Below, piece by piece: positions 24,638-32,286 of a stretch of DNA of 64,000 bases; the stretch's first letter is position 1, and the number at the start of each line of letters is the position of its first letter. Both the position numbers and the translations under genes were made by a program. The notes below the pieces were generated by a model, which was given only the letters and a program-made list of their open reading frames with translations, made no database searches and was not told the DNA's origin. The stretch comes from Novosphingobium aerophilum (GTDB lineage: Bacteria; Pseudomonadota; Alphaproteobacteria; Sphingomonadales; Sphingomonadaceae): assembly GCF_014230305.1 (NCBI RefSeq), contig NZ_JACLAU010000001.1:310001-374000 (forward strand). The letters run 5' to 3'.

Positions 24638-26353
24638 ATGACCAGCGAGGCTGCCTCGATCATTCACGGCCCGGCGCTCGACCAGGAGGAAGGGCTCGGC
24701 GAGCTGACCTTGACCGGATGGTTCCGCACCGTCTGCCAACAGGGCGGCAACGCTGAGGCCCTGGTTTACCATGACGGGGGCGTGGGCACGGGGCACCGGA
24801 CCAGCTGGACCTATGCCGACCTGTGGCGCGAAGCCATGGCCGTGGCCCGCGCGCTGATCGCCTGCGGGGTGGGCAAGGGCACGCGGGTCGGCATCCTGAT
24901 GACCAACCGCCCCGAGTTCCTTTCGGCGACCTTCGGGACGGCGCTGGCCGGCGGCGTGGCGACAACCTTCAGCACCTTCTCCACCCCGGCCGAGCTCGAT
25001 CACCTGCTCGAGGCCTCGGCCGTGTCGGTGCTGCTGGTTGAGGCGCAGGTGCTCAAGAAGGACTTCGCGGCCGTGCTGCGCGAGCTCGATCCGGCGATCT
25101 CCGGGGGGCGCCCCGGGGCGATCGGTTCGACCCGCTATCCGTACCTGACCCATGTCGCCGCCGTTGGCGATGCCGTGGACGGGGGCGCGGTGGAAGCCTG
25201 GGCGGGCTTTGTCGCGCGTGGTGCCACGGTCGATCCGGCCGTGGTCGAGGCCCGGGCCGCCACGGTGATGCCGGCCGATCCCGGGGTGCTGTTCTTCTCG
25301 TCCGGGTCGACCGCCCGGCCCAAGGGGATCCTCTCGGCCCATCGCGGAGTGACGCTGCAGCTGTGGCGCTGGCCCCGGTGGTACAAGGTCGGGCAAGGCG
25401 ATGTGCGGGTCTGGTCGGCCAACGGCTTTTTCTGGTCCGGCAATTTCTCGATGGCGCTGGGCGGGGCCCTGACCTCGGGCGGGTGCCTGGTGCTGCAATC
25501 CACCTTCAACGCGGAAGAGGCCCTGACCCTGGTCGAGCGCGAGCGCGCGACCATGATCCTGGCCTGGCCGCACCAATGGGAGCAACTCATCGCGGCACCC
25601 AACTGGGCCACGGCCGACCTGTCCTCACTGATCTACATGGACTGCAAGTCCCCGATCGCGCGGCACCCGACCGTGCGCAGCACCTGGCGCGAACCCTACG
25701 CCGCCTTCGGCAACACCGAAACCTTCACGCTGATGGCCGCCTATCCCGCGAACACGCCGGAAGCGGAGATCGCCGGCAGCAATGGCCTGCCGTGCCCGGG
25801 CAACACGATCAAGATCGTCGATCCGTTGAGCGGCGCCACCGTGCCGGTGGGCCAGCGCGGCGAGATCGCGGTCAAGGGGCCGACGCTGATGATCGGCTAT
25901 ATCGGTGTGCCGCTGGCCGACACGCTCGATGCCGAGGGCTTCTTCCGCACCGGCGATTCCGGTCATGTCGATGCGGAGGGCCGGCTCTTCTGGCACGGTC
26001 GACTCAACGACATCATCAAGACCGGCGGTGCCAATGTCTCGCCGGTCGAGATCGACGGCGTGCTCAAGACCCTGCCCGGAATCAAGGCGGTCCAGACCGT
26101 GGGCGTGCCGCACGACACGCTGGGCGAGATGGTGGTGGCCTGCGTCGTGCCGCATGACGGCGCCCGGCTCAGCGAGGCCGCGATCCAGAGCGCCGCGCGC
26201 GAGACGCTGGCCAGCTTCAAGGTGCCGCGCCGGGTGCTGTTCTTCGCCGAGGAGGACCTGGCGCTGACCGGAAGCGCCAAGATCAAGACCGCCGACCTGC
26301 GCCAGCGTGCGGTCGAACGGCTGGAGCAGGAAAAGGGAGAGCCGCCGCAATGA
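24638..26353 (+). CDS. AMP-binding acyl-CoA synthetase
   Basis: 571-aa adenylate-forming ligase. The A3 motif is FFSSGSTARPKGILSAHRG, the A5 region contains YAAFGNTETFT, and the A8 GFFRTGDSGHVDAEGRLFW is followed by the C-terminal lysine motif LTGSAKIKTADL. It would convert a carboxylic acid to its CoA thioester. Its stop overlaps the SnoaL-like gene (ATGA). Substrate unknown, but the operon also encodes an enoyl reductase and an SDR. Confidence 0.9.
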   Translation: MTSEAASIIHGPALDQEEGLGELTLTGWFRTVCQQGGNAEALVYHDGGVGTGHRTSWTYADLWREAMAVARALIACGVGKGTRVGILMTNRPEFLSATFGTALAGGVATTFSTFSTPAELDHLLEASAVSVLLVEAQVLKKDFAAVLRELDPAISGGRPGAIGSTRYPYLTHVAAVGDAVDGGAVEAWAGFVARGATVDPAVVEARAATVMPADPGVLFFSSGSTARPKGILSAHRGVTLQLWRWPRWYKVGQGDVRVWSANGFFWSGNFSMALGGALTSGGCLVLQSTFNAEEALTLVERERATMILAWPHQWEQLIAAPNWATADLSSLIYMDCKSPIARHPTVRSTWREPYAAFGNTETFTLMAAYPANTPEAEIAGSNGLPCPGNTIKIVDPLSGATVPVGQRGEIAVKGPTLMIGYIGVPLADTLDAEGFFRTGDSGHVDAEGRLFWHGRLNDIIKTGGANVSPVEIDGVLKTLPGIKAVQTVGVPHDTLGEMVVACVVPHDGARLSEAAIQSAARETLASFKVPRRVLFFAEEDLALTGSAKIKTADLRQRAVERLEQEKGEPPQ

Positions 26354-26748
26354 ACGATGCCCTGGAGATCGCCAACCTCAAGGCACGCTATTGCGCGGCC
26401 GGAGACTCCGCCCCGCACGATCCGCAAGGCGCCATCGCCGCCCTGCTCCCCTGCTTCGTTCCCGATGCGACGGCCGATTATGGCTTCATCCAGTTCGACA
26501 CTCCGGCCAAGCTGGCCGAGTTCATGGCGACCGCAGTGGGCGGCGGCTCGCAGTGGATGATCCACATGCTCGGATCGCCGCGCATCGAGGTGAACGGCGA
26601 CGAGGCGACGGGCGACTGGACCATCGCGGTCCATTCGCGTCGCCGCGATGGCGAGACGATGCTGATTGTCGGACGCTACAGCGACCGCTTCCGCCGCACG
26701 GCCGAAGGCTGGCGGATCAGCCACGTCGGCTTCACCCGCTACGAATAG
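26350..26748 (+). CDS. SnoaL-like / NTF2-fold protein
   Basis: 132-aa cone-shaped alpha+beta protein of the NTF2/SnoaL_4 type: EIANLKARYCAAGD start, CFVPDATADYGF and a C-terminal RYSDRFRRTAEGWRISHVGF. This fold includes steroid isomerases, dehydratases and hydroxylase-like subunits. The catalytic Tyr/Asp pairs of ketosteroid isomerase cannot be assigned reliably. It is translationally coupled to the CoA ligase. A role as isomerase or cyclase in the pathway is inference. Confidence 0.78.
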   Translation: MNDALEIANLKARYCAAGDSAPHDPQGAIAALLPCFVPDATADYGFIQFDTPAKLAEFMATAVGGGSQWMIHMLGSPRIEVNGDEATGDWTIAVHSRRRDGETMLIVGRYSDRFRRTAEGWRISHVGFTRYE

Positions 26749-26758
26749 GAGCGCCTAG

Positions 26759-27520
26759 GTGACCCCGATCTTCGCCGGCCGCACCGTGCTCGTGACCGGA
26801 GGCGCCGCCGGTCTCGGCCGCGCCCATGCCCTCGCTTTCGGCTCGCGCGGGGCCCATGTCATCCTCGCCGACATCAACCCGGCCGGCATGGCCGAAACCC
26901 GCACCCAGGTCGAGCAGGCGGGCGGCACCGCCGAGCAGCATGTCTGTGACATGGCCTCAGAGGACGACATCACGGCGCTTGCCGCGCTGGTCCTGGCCCA
27001 GCACCCGCGGATCGACGTGCTGATCAACAACGCCGGACTCCATCTGGGGGATATCGCCCGGGGGTTCTTCGGCCTGGGCCAGGCCCGGTGGCAGCATTAT
27101 CTTGCGGTCAACACGATCGGGCCGATGCTGCTGGCCGAGGCGCTGCGTCCCGCTCTGGCGGCCGCCAAAGGGCTGATCATCAACAAGAGCTCGATGGCCA
27201 GCTACCAGCCGGCCACGGCCTATGGGGTGACCAAGGCCTGCCTGAACGTGTTCACCCATGCCATGGCCAGCCAGTTCGCCGCGGACGAGATCCGCTGCGT
27301 GGGCATTGCCCCGGGCCTGATGGAAACCCCGGCCGCCAAGGACGGGGTGGCTGAGGAGAACTGGCAGCGGCTGAAGGCCATGCAGATGGTCAAGCGGCAG
27401 GGCACGGCCGAGGACATCGCCAATCTGGCCGTTTTCCTAGCCTCGCCCGAAGGCAGCTTCATCAACAACCAGATCCTGCTGTGCGACGGCGGCAACCAGC
27501 TGCGCGGTTTCCGGATCTGA
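26759..27520 (+). CDS. SDR family oxidoreductase
   Basis: 253-aa classical SDR with TGGAAGLGRAHA near residue 13, NNAG in the centre and, unusually, YGVTK as the catalytic YxxxK. The serines of NKSSMASYQ supply the third triad member. The start is a GTG at 26759 with AGGAG at 26747-26751. It is in line with the CoA ligase, SnoaL and EthD genes. Probably oxidises a hydroxyacyl-CoA or alicyclic alcohol. Confidence 0.88.
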   Translation: MTPIFAGRTVLVTGGAAGLGRAHALAFGSRGAHVILADINPAGMAETRTQVEQAGGTAEQHVCDMASEDDITALAALVLAQHPRIDVLINNAGLHLGDIARGFFGLGQARWQHYLAVNTIGPMLLAEALRPALAAAKGLIINKSSMASYQPATAYGVTKACLNVFTHAMASQFAADEIRCVGIAPGLMETPAAKDGVAEENWQRLKAMQMVKRQGTAEDIANLAVFLASPEGSFINNQILLCDGGNQLRGFRI

Positions 27521-27543
27521 TCCCCGCAGCATCGGAGAACACG

Positions 27544-28326
27544 ATGGGCCTTTACACCACGATCCACCTGCACAACGTCCCGGCCGGGTGCGAGGCCGAC
27601 TATGCAGCCTGGTTCGAAGGCGCGCACCGCGAGGATTTGGCCCGGCTGCGCGGCTTTCGCAGCGCCGATCGCTACGAGGTCACCCCCGAGCAGGTGATGC
27701 CCGACATCGCGCAGCCGTGGCGCTACATGAGCGTCTACGATTTCGAACTGACCCATCCCGAAATCGATCTGCCGGCCCTCGGCCCCTTGCTGGCCAAGGC
27801 GCGCGACGGGGGCTTGATCGACGATGCCACCGAAACCGAGCGAATCTATAGCTACCGGCTCTATTCGGACTGGAAATCGGGCCCGAACCACGTTCCCGAC
27901 AAGCCCTTCTCCAGCATGTTCATGATCCTCGCCAATTTCGTGGCGGGCATGGAGGAGGAATACCATCGCTGGTATGACGAGGTGCACATTCCCGAGGTCT
28001 GCCGGGTGCCGGGCTTCGTCGCGATGCGCCGCGGGCGGCTGTCGGCGGTGCAGATCGAGCCGCGCCGGTTCTGTCCGGGCAGCGACGTGGTGATGTGCGG
28101 CCACCAGACCGATGACCTGCTGTTCTCGATCAAGGATTTCAGCGCCCGGGCCCGGGGAGTCAGCCCCAGCGGTGACCAGATGGAGCCGCGCTCGAAGGCC
28201 GGTTCCTTTGCCCGGACCGTGCACTTCTTCCGCAAGATCAACGGTCCGGACTTCTGGGACGGCGGCATGGCCTATGCCGGGGACCTTTCGGTCTATCCGC
28301 CCGATTTCCGCGTCACCGGCGCCTGA
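27544..28326 (+). CDS. Two-domain dimeric alpha-beta barrel (EthD-like) protein
   Basis: 260-aa protein that looks like two tandem EthD/ABM-type ferredoxin-like domains. Residues about 1-100 contain YAAWFEGAHREDLARLRGF, and residues about 115-230 contain YHRWYDEVHIPEVCRVPGF, a clear internal repeat of the Y-x-x-W...H...GF pattern. EthD-like proteins accompany P450s and other oxygenases, but their reactions are mostly unknown. It is the last gene of the TetR-acuI operon. Confidence 0.75.
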   Translation: MGLYTTIHLHNVPAGCEADYAAWFEGAHREDLARLRGFRSADRYEVTPEQVMPDIAQPWRYMSVYDFELTHPEIDLPALGPLLAKARDGGLIDDATETERIYSYRLYSDWKSGPNHVPDKPFSSMFMILANFVAGMEEEYHRWYDEVHIPEVCRVPGFVAMRRGRLSAVQIEPRRFCPGSDVVMCGHQTDDLLFSIKDFSARARGVSPSGDQMEPRSKAGSFARTVHFFRKINGPDFWDGGMAYAGDLSVYPPDFRVTGA

Positions 28327-28357
28327 CCGAACGGGGCGCGGCGGCGGGGGCCGGGCT

Positions 28358-28417
28358 CATCGCGCCCGCGATTTGGCAGCCGGCCCGCCTGTCAACCACC
28401 CCGCAGCTCGGTTAGGG
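28358..28417 (+). promoter_or_regulatory. Promoter of SDR-ALDH-TetR operon with palindromic element
   Basis: CATCGC-GCCC-GCGAT (28358-28372) contains the perfect 6-2-6 palindrome ATCGCG-CC-CGCGAT. It starts 31 bp before CTGTCA (28389-28394); after 17 bp comes TTAGGG (28412-28417). The predicted transcript would begin near 28424, after the ATG at 28420, which supports the GTG at 28456 as the translational start. Confidence 0.55.
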
Positions 28418-28455
28418 TCATGCCGACCCGACAACAGACAGGGGTGGAGCGGAGC

Positions 28456-29193
28456 GTGGGCAAGACTATCGTCATCACCGGTGCCGGAGACGGACTGGGT
28501 CGGGCCCTGGCCCGGCGCTTCGCGCGCGACGGGGACAAGGTCGTGCTGCTGGGCCGGACCTTCGCGAAGGTCCAGGCCGTCGCCGAGGAGATCGGTGACT
28601 CCGCACTGGCGCTGCCCTGCGACGTGGCCGATCCCGATTCGGTTCGCGCCGCCTTCGCCCAGGTCGCGGAACGCCATCCCAAGATCGACGTGCTGATCAA
28701 CAATGCCGGGATCTACTGGCCCTTCACCCTGGCCGAGGCGACCGATCAGCTGGTCCAGGACCTGGTCGGCATCAACATCTCTGGCACGGTGTTCTGCACG
28801 CGCGAAGCCATGCCGCTGCTGCGCGGCGGTGGGCTGGTGATCAACGTGACCAGCGAGAGCTCGGTGCTCAAGACCCCGATGATGTGGCTCTATGCCTCGA
28901 CCAAGCACGCGGTCGAGCTGATGTCCGAGATGTGGGCGCGCGAGTTCGAGCCCGACGGGGTCCGGGTCACCGTGGTTCGCGCCGGCCAGATGTTCGACGA
29001 GACCAAGACCGGTGCGCCCTGGCCGGTCGAAACCTCGATGCGCTTCGGCGCGGCCGCCGCCTCGGTCGGGATCAACCTGCGTGAGCGCGGCTTGTCGCAC
29101 TACAATTCGGTGACCGACGTGTTCCGCGCGATCCTCGACATGCCCGCCGACACGCACCTCAACCTCGTTGCGGTCAACGGCCGCAAACCCTGA
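28456..29193 (+). CDS. SDR family oxidoreductase
   Basis: 245-aa SDR: TGAGDGLGRAL near residue 8, NNAG in the centre, the catalytic serine in TSESS and YASTK. The GTG at 28456 is chosen for its GGAG upstream and because the promoter's -10 lies immediately before an in-frame ATG at 28420. It leads an operon with an aldehyde dehydrogenase and a TetR gene, so successive alcohol and aldehyde oxidation is likely. Confidence 0.86.
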   Translation: MGKTIVITGAGDGLGRALARRFARDGDKVVLLGRTFAKVQAVAEEIGDSALALPCDVADPDSVRAAFAQVAERHPKIDVLINNAGIYWPFTLAEATDQLVQDLVGINISGTVFCTREAMPLLRGGGLVINVTSESSVLKTPMMWLYASTKHAVELMSEMWAREFEPDGVRVTVVRAGQMFDETKTGAPWPVETSMRFGAAAASVGINLRERGLSHYNSVTDVFRAILDMPADTHLNLVAVNGRKP

Positions 29194-29212
29194 TTCACCA
29201 CAAGGAACCGAC

Positions 29213-30682
29213 ATGCCCCTGCTTCCCGACGCCAAGCTCTTTATCGACGGCCAGAGCCGTGATGCCGAGGGTGGCAAGACCTTCGCGGTGATCAGTCCGT
29301 GGACGGGCGAGGCGGTCGGCCAGGCCGCCGATGCCTCGGCTGCCGATGTCGAGGCTGCGATCGTCGCGGCCCGCCGCGCCTTCGACCAGACCGACTGGGC
29401 GACCAACACCGCGCTGCGTGTGGCGCTGGTGAGCCGCCTCTACGAGCTGTTCGACGCCAATCGCGGCCGTCTCGCCGATCTCGCCCGCAACGAGGCCGGC
29501 GCTGCGCTCGGGGCGATCGGGCGGGCCCATGTCGACATGGCGATGGACGGCTGGAAGGACTACCTGGACCTGTTTCCCCAGTTGAAGTGGGAAAAGGACT
29601 ACGGCAGCCGCACCGGCTATGGTTTCGAGACCGTGCGCAAGGCGGTCTATGAGCCGGTGGGCGTGGTGGCGGCGATCACCCCGTGGAACGTCCCGCTCTA
29701 TGTCAATGTCGGCAAGGTCGTCGCCGCGCTGCTGGCGGGCTGTACCGTCATTCTCAAGCCCGCCCCCAACACCCCGGGAATGGGCGCGATCTTCGGCGAG
29801 CTGGCCGCAGAGGCCGGATTCCCGGCCGGGGTGCTGAACGTGGTGTTCGGCTCCGATCCGGCCCTGGCGGGCGAGATGCTGGTGCAGGACCCGCGGGTTG
29901 ACCTGATCAGCTTCACCGGATCGACCGGGGTGGGCAAGCGGATCATGGAGCAGGGCGCTGCCACGCTGAAGCGGGTGTTCCTCGAGCTGGGCGGCAAGTC
30001 GGCCAAGATCGTGCTGGACGATGCCCCCAACTTCGCGATGGAGTGCGCCCAGTCGATCCTGGTGTTCCACGCCGGGCAGGGTTGCGCGGTCCATTCGCGC
30101 CTGCTGGTGCCGCGCAGCCGCTACGAAGAGGCCAAGGCCGTCCTTCAGCGCGCCTATGCGGGGTTCGGCGACAACTGGGGCGACTATGACAACCCCCAGC
30201 ATATCATGGGGCCTGTGGTCTCGCAGCGGCAGATGGAACGGGTCCTGTCCTACATCGAACTGGGCAAGCAGGAGGGCGCCACCCTGCTCGCCGGCGGTTC
30301 GCCCCGGCCCGACAAGGGCGGCGGCTATTTCATCGAGCCGACCTGCTTCGTCGACGTGCGCAACGATATGCGGATCGCTCAGGAAGAGATCTTCGGACCC
30401 GTGCTTGTGGTGATCCCGTTCGACGACGACGACGATGCCGTGCGCATCGCCAACGAAAGCCAGTACGGCCTGTCCGGCGGGGTCAGCTCGGGCAGCCTCG
30501 ATCGCGCCATGGCGGTCGCGCGGCGCATTCGCACCGGTTCGGTCAGCATCAACGGCGGGATGTGCATCGCCGGCGACTTGCCATTCGGGGGTTACAAGGC
30601 TAGCGGCATCGGCCGCGAGTGGGGCCTGGAGGGAATCGAGGAGTTCCTCGAGACCAAGCTCCTGGCGTGGCGACAGGGCTAG
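29213..30682 (+). CDS. Aldehyde dehydrogenase
   Basis: 489-aa ALDH. Catalytic cysteine C291 (AGQGCAVHSR), general base E258 (FLELGGKSAK), and the cofactor region ITPWNVPLY at 155-163. The ATG at 29213 follows AAGGAA. Located between an SDR and a TetR gene with short gaps, it probably oxidises the aldehyde formed by the SDR. Substrate not inferable. Confidence 0.92.
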   Translation: MPLLPDAKLFIDGQSRDAEGGKTFAVISPWTGEAVGQAADASAADVEAAIVAARRAFDQTDWATNTALRVALVSRLYELFDANRGRLADLARNEAGAALGAIGRAHVDMAMDGWKDYLDLFPQLKWEKDYGSRTGYGFETVRKAVYEPVGVVAAITPWNVPLYVNVGKVVAALLAGCTVILKPAPNTPGMGAIFGELAAEAGFPAGVLNVVFGSDPALAGEMLVQDPRVDLISFTGSTGVGKRIMEQGAATLKRVFLELGGKSAKIVLDDAPNFAMECAQSILVFHAGQGCAVHSRLLVPRSRYEEAKAVLQRAYAGFGDNWGDYDNPQHIMGPVVSQRQMERVLSYIELGKQEGATLLAGGSPRPDKGGGYFIEPTCFVDVRNDMRIAQEEIFGPVLVVIPFDDDDDAVRIANESQYGLSGGVSSGSLDRAMAVARRIRTGSVSINGGMCIAGDLPFGGYKASGIGREWGLEGIEEFLETKLLAWRQG

Positions 30683-30690
30683 GGACGAAA

Positions 30691-31446
30691 GTGGCGACAG
30701 ACGGCAAGCTGGCTGACGTTATTCCGATCACGGCGGCGGCGGGTGCCAGCCGCCGCCGGCAAGTCGCAGCTGCCGCCCGTCGTGAAGCGTCTGCCCACAA
30801 TCTCAACGGCCAGCGGCTCGGCCGCAAGGGGCGCGACACCCGCGACCGGATCGTTGCGGCCGCGCAGGACATCATTCTCGATCCGGCTGGCGACGGTTCG
30901 ATCACCTTGTCCGAGGTGGCCCGGCGTGCCGCCATCCGGATGGGCACGCTCTACCTCTATTTCGCCGACCTGACCGAACTGATCCTCGCCGTGCTCGAGC
31001 CGGTCATGGCGACGGTGGAGGACGAGTATGTCCACCTCGTGCGGGAATACTGGCCGGACAAGGAACTGCACGCCCGTGCCGAGTGCTTCGTCCGCGCCTA
31101 TTTCGATTTCTGGACCCGCCATTCGCGCATACTCCACCTGCGCAACAGCATGGCGGATCGCGGCGACGAACGCATGCTGGTTCATCGCGTACGCTCGGCG
31201 ATCCCGGTCATGCGGCTGATGGTCACCCAGATGGACAGCCGGCCGATGGAGCGGGGCACCTTGACCTCGAGCACGGCGACCGCGCTGATGACCGGGCTGG
31301 AGCGTGTCGCCACGGTGATGACCGATGACAAGATGACCAGGGTCCTGAATGAACCGGTGAACCCCCTGGCTCACCTGCTCGAGGCCGAAACCCGGATCTT
31401 CGAGCTTGCCATCCGCGATCAGCGCAAGCTCAACCGCACGGCCTGA
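30691..31446 (+). CDS. TetR family regulator with long N-terminal extension
   Basis: 251-aa TetR-type protein. The DNA-binding motif ITLSEVARRAAIRMGTLYLY begins near residue 71, later than usual, because of a basic, alanine-rich N-terminal extension (residues 1-50, with SRRRQVAAAARREAS). The GTG at 30691 has only a weak AGGGA ribosome binding site, so a shorter start inside the extension is possible. It ends the SDR-ALDH operon and converges with the crotonase gene. Confidence 0.82.
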   Translation: MATDGKLADVIPITAAAGASRRRQVAAAARREASAHNLNGQRLGRKGRDTRDRIVAAAQDIILDPAGDGSITLSEVARRAAIRMGTLYLYFADLTELILAVLEPVMATVEDEYVHLVREYWPDKELHARAECFVRAYFDFWTRHSRILHLRNSMADRGDERMLVHRVRSAIPVMRLMVTQMDSRPMERGTLTSSTATALMTGLERVATVMTDDKMTRVLNEPVNPLAHLLEAETRIFELAIRDQRKLNRTA

Positions 31447-31467
31447 CCGGCCCGCGGCGGCCGGGTC

Positions 31468-32277
31468 TCAATCGCGCTTCCGGCCCAGCTTTTCGACATA
31501 GGCGCGCATCGTCTCCAGATAGGCCGGGTTGAGCATCAACCCGCTGTTGGCCATGCGCTCCACCTGCCGGGCGCCGTCCCTGCCCAGTTCGGCGCAGAGT
31601 TCGATCGCGACCTTGGCGGCGCCCATCTGCTCGCCGTTCTGCTTGGCGAGGTGGCGGCAGAAGTCCATCACTTCGGCCTCGAAAGTCTCGTCCGGAAACA
31701 CCTGGTGGACCAGGCCCATCGTCAGCGCGAGCTGGGCATCGGCCGGCTTGTTGGCCATGATCAGCCAACGTGCCCAGTGCGGCCCGCACAGCCGGGTGAG
31801 CCGCGAAACCCCGCCCGAGGCCGGGAGCACGCCGAACAGGCCCTCGGGAAAGGCATAGGACGCACTCGCGGCGGCAAGGCGGAAGTCGCAGGACAGCGAC
31901 AGCTCCAGCCCGCCCCCGACGCATGGCGCGTGATGGGCGACGACGATGGGCTTTTCGATGTGCTCCATCTCGTCCCACAACTGCTGCATGCCGTTGAGGT
32001 TCAGGCGGTGGTTCTCGCGAATCCCGCTGGCGGTCTGGCCGGTCGGGGTGATCTTGCGCTGGCCCCCCTTCAGGTCGGCCCCGGCGCAGAAGTAGCGCCC
32101 CGCCGCCCGGATCAGCATCACCTTCAGTTCGGGCGTATCGCGGAACCGGTGCACGGCCTCGGTCAGGAGGTCCATCGTGCCCATGTCCAGCGCGTTCAAC
32201 TGCTCGGGCCGGTTGAGCGTGGCGATCAGGATGCCGTCTCCGGTATCCTCGGTCAGCAGGGGCAGAGCCTCGGTCAT
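31468..32277 (-). CDS. Enoyl-CoA hydratase/isomerase (crotonase family)
   Basis: 269-aa crotonase. The oxyanion-hole segments are AAGRYFCAGADLKGG (about residues 64-78) and APCVGGGLELSLSCD. Neither of the paired glutamates of mitochondrial-type hydratases is clearly placed, so isomerase or other crotonase chemistry is possible. It is the last gene of the SDR-fused acyl-CoA dehydrogenase operon, 9 bp downstream of the dehydrogenase. Its product probably acts on the enoyl-CoA made by that enzyme. Confidence 0.88.
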   Translation of the reverse strand: MTEALPLLTEDTGDGILIATLNRPEQLNALDMGTMDLLTEAVHRFRDTPELKVMLIRAAGRYFCAGADLKGGQRKITPTGQTASGIRENHRLNLNGMQQLWDEMEHIEKPIVVAHHAPCVGGGLELSLSCDFRLAAASASYAFPEGLFGVLPASGGVSRLTRLCGPHWARWLIMANKPADAQLALTMGLVHQVFPDETFEAEVMDFCRHLAKQNGEQMGAAKVAIELCAELGRDGARQVERMANSGLMLNPAYLETMRAYVEKLGRKRD

Positions 32278-32286
32278 GGTTCCTGC

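Noticed and set aside
22717..24663. Very long antisense open frames (for example a 648-codon minus-strand frame here, and others opposite 9032-10816, 36831-38720 and 57953-60019)
   Set aside because: They are mirror frames of well-recognised genes in high-GC DNA, show no domain signature and lack ribosome binding sites.
31445..31467. Convergent terminator between the TetR and crotonase genes (GACCGGCC...GGCCGGGTC)
   Set aside because: The stem has a bulge, no T-run on either strand, and similar GC-rich repeats are frequent by chance.
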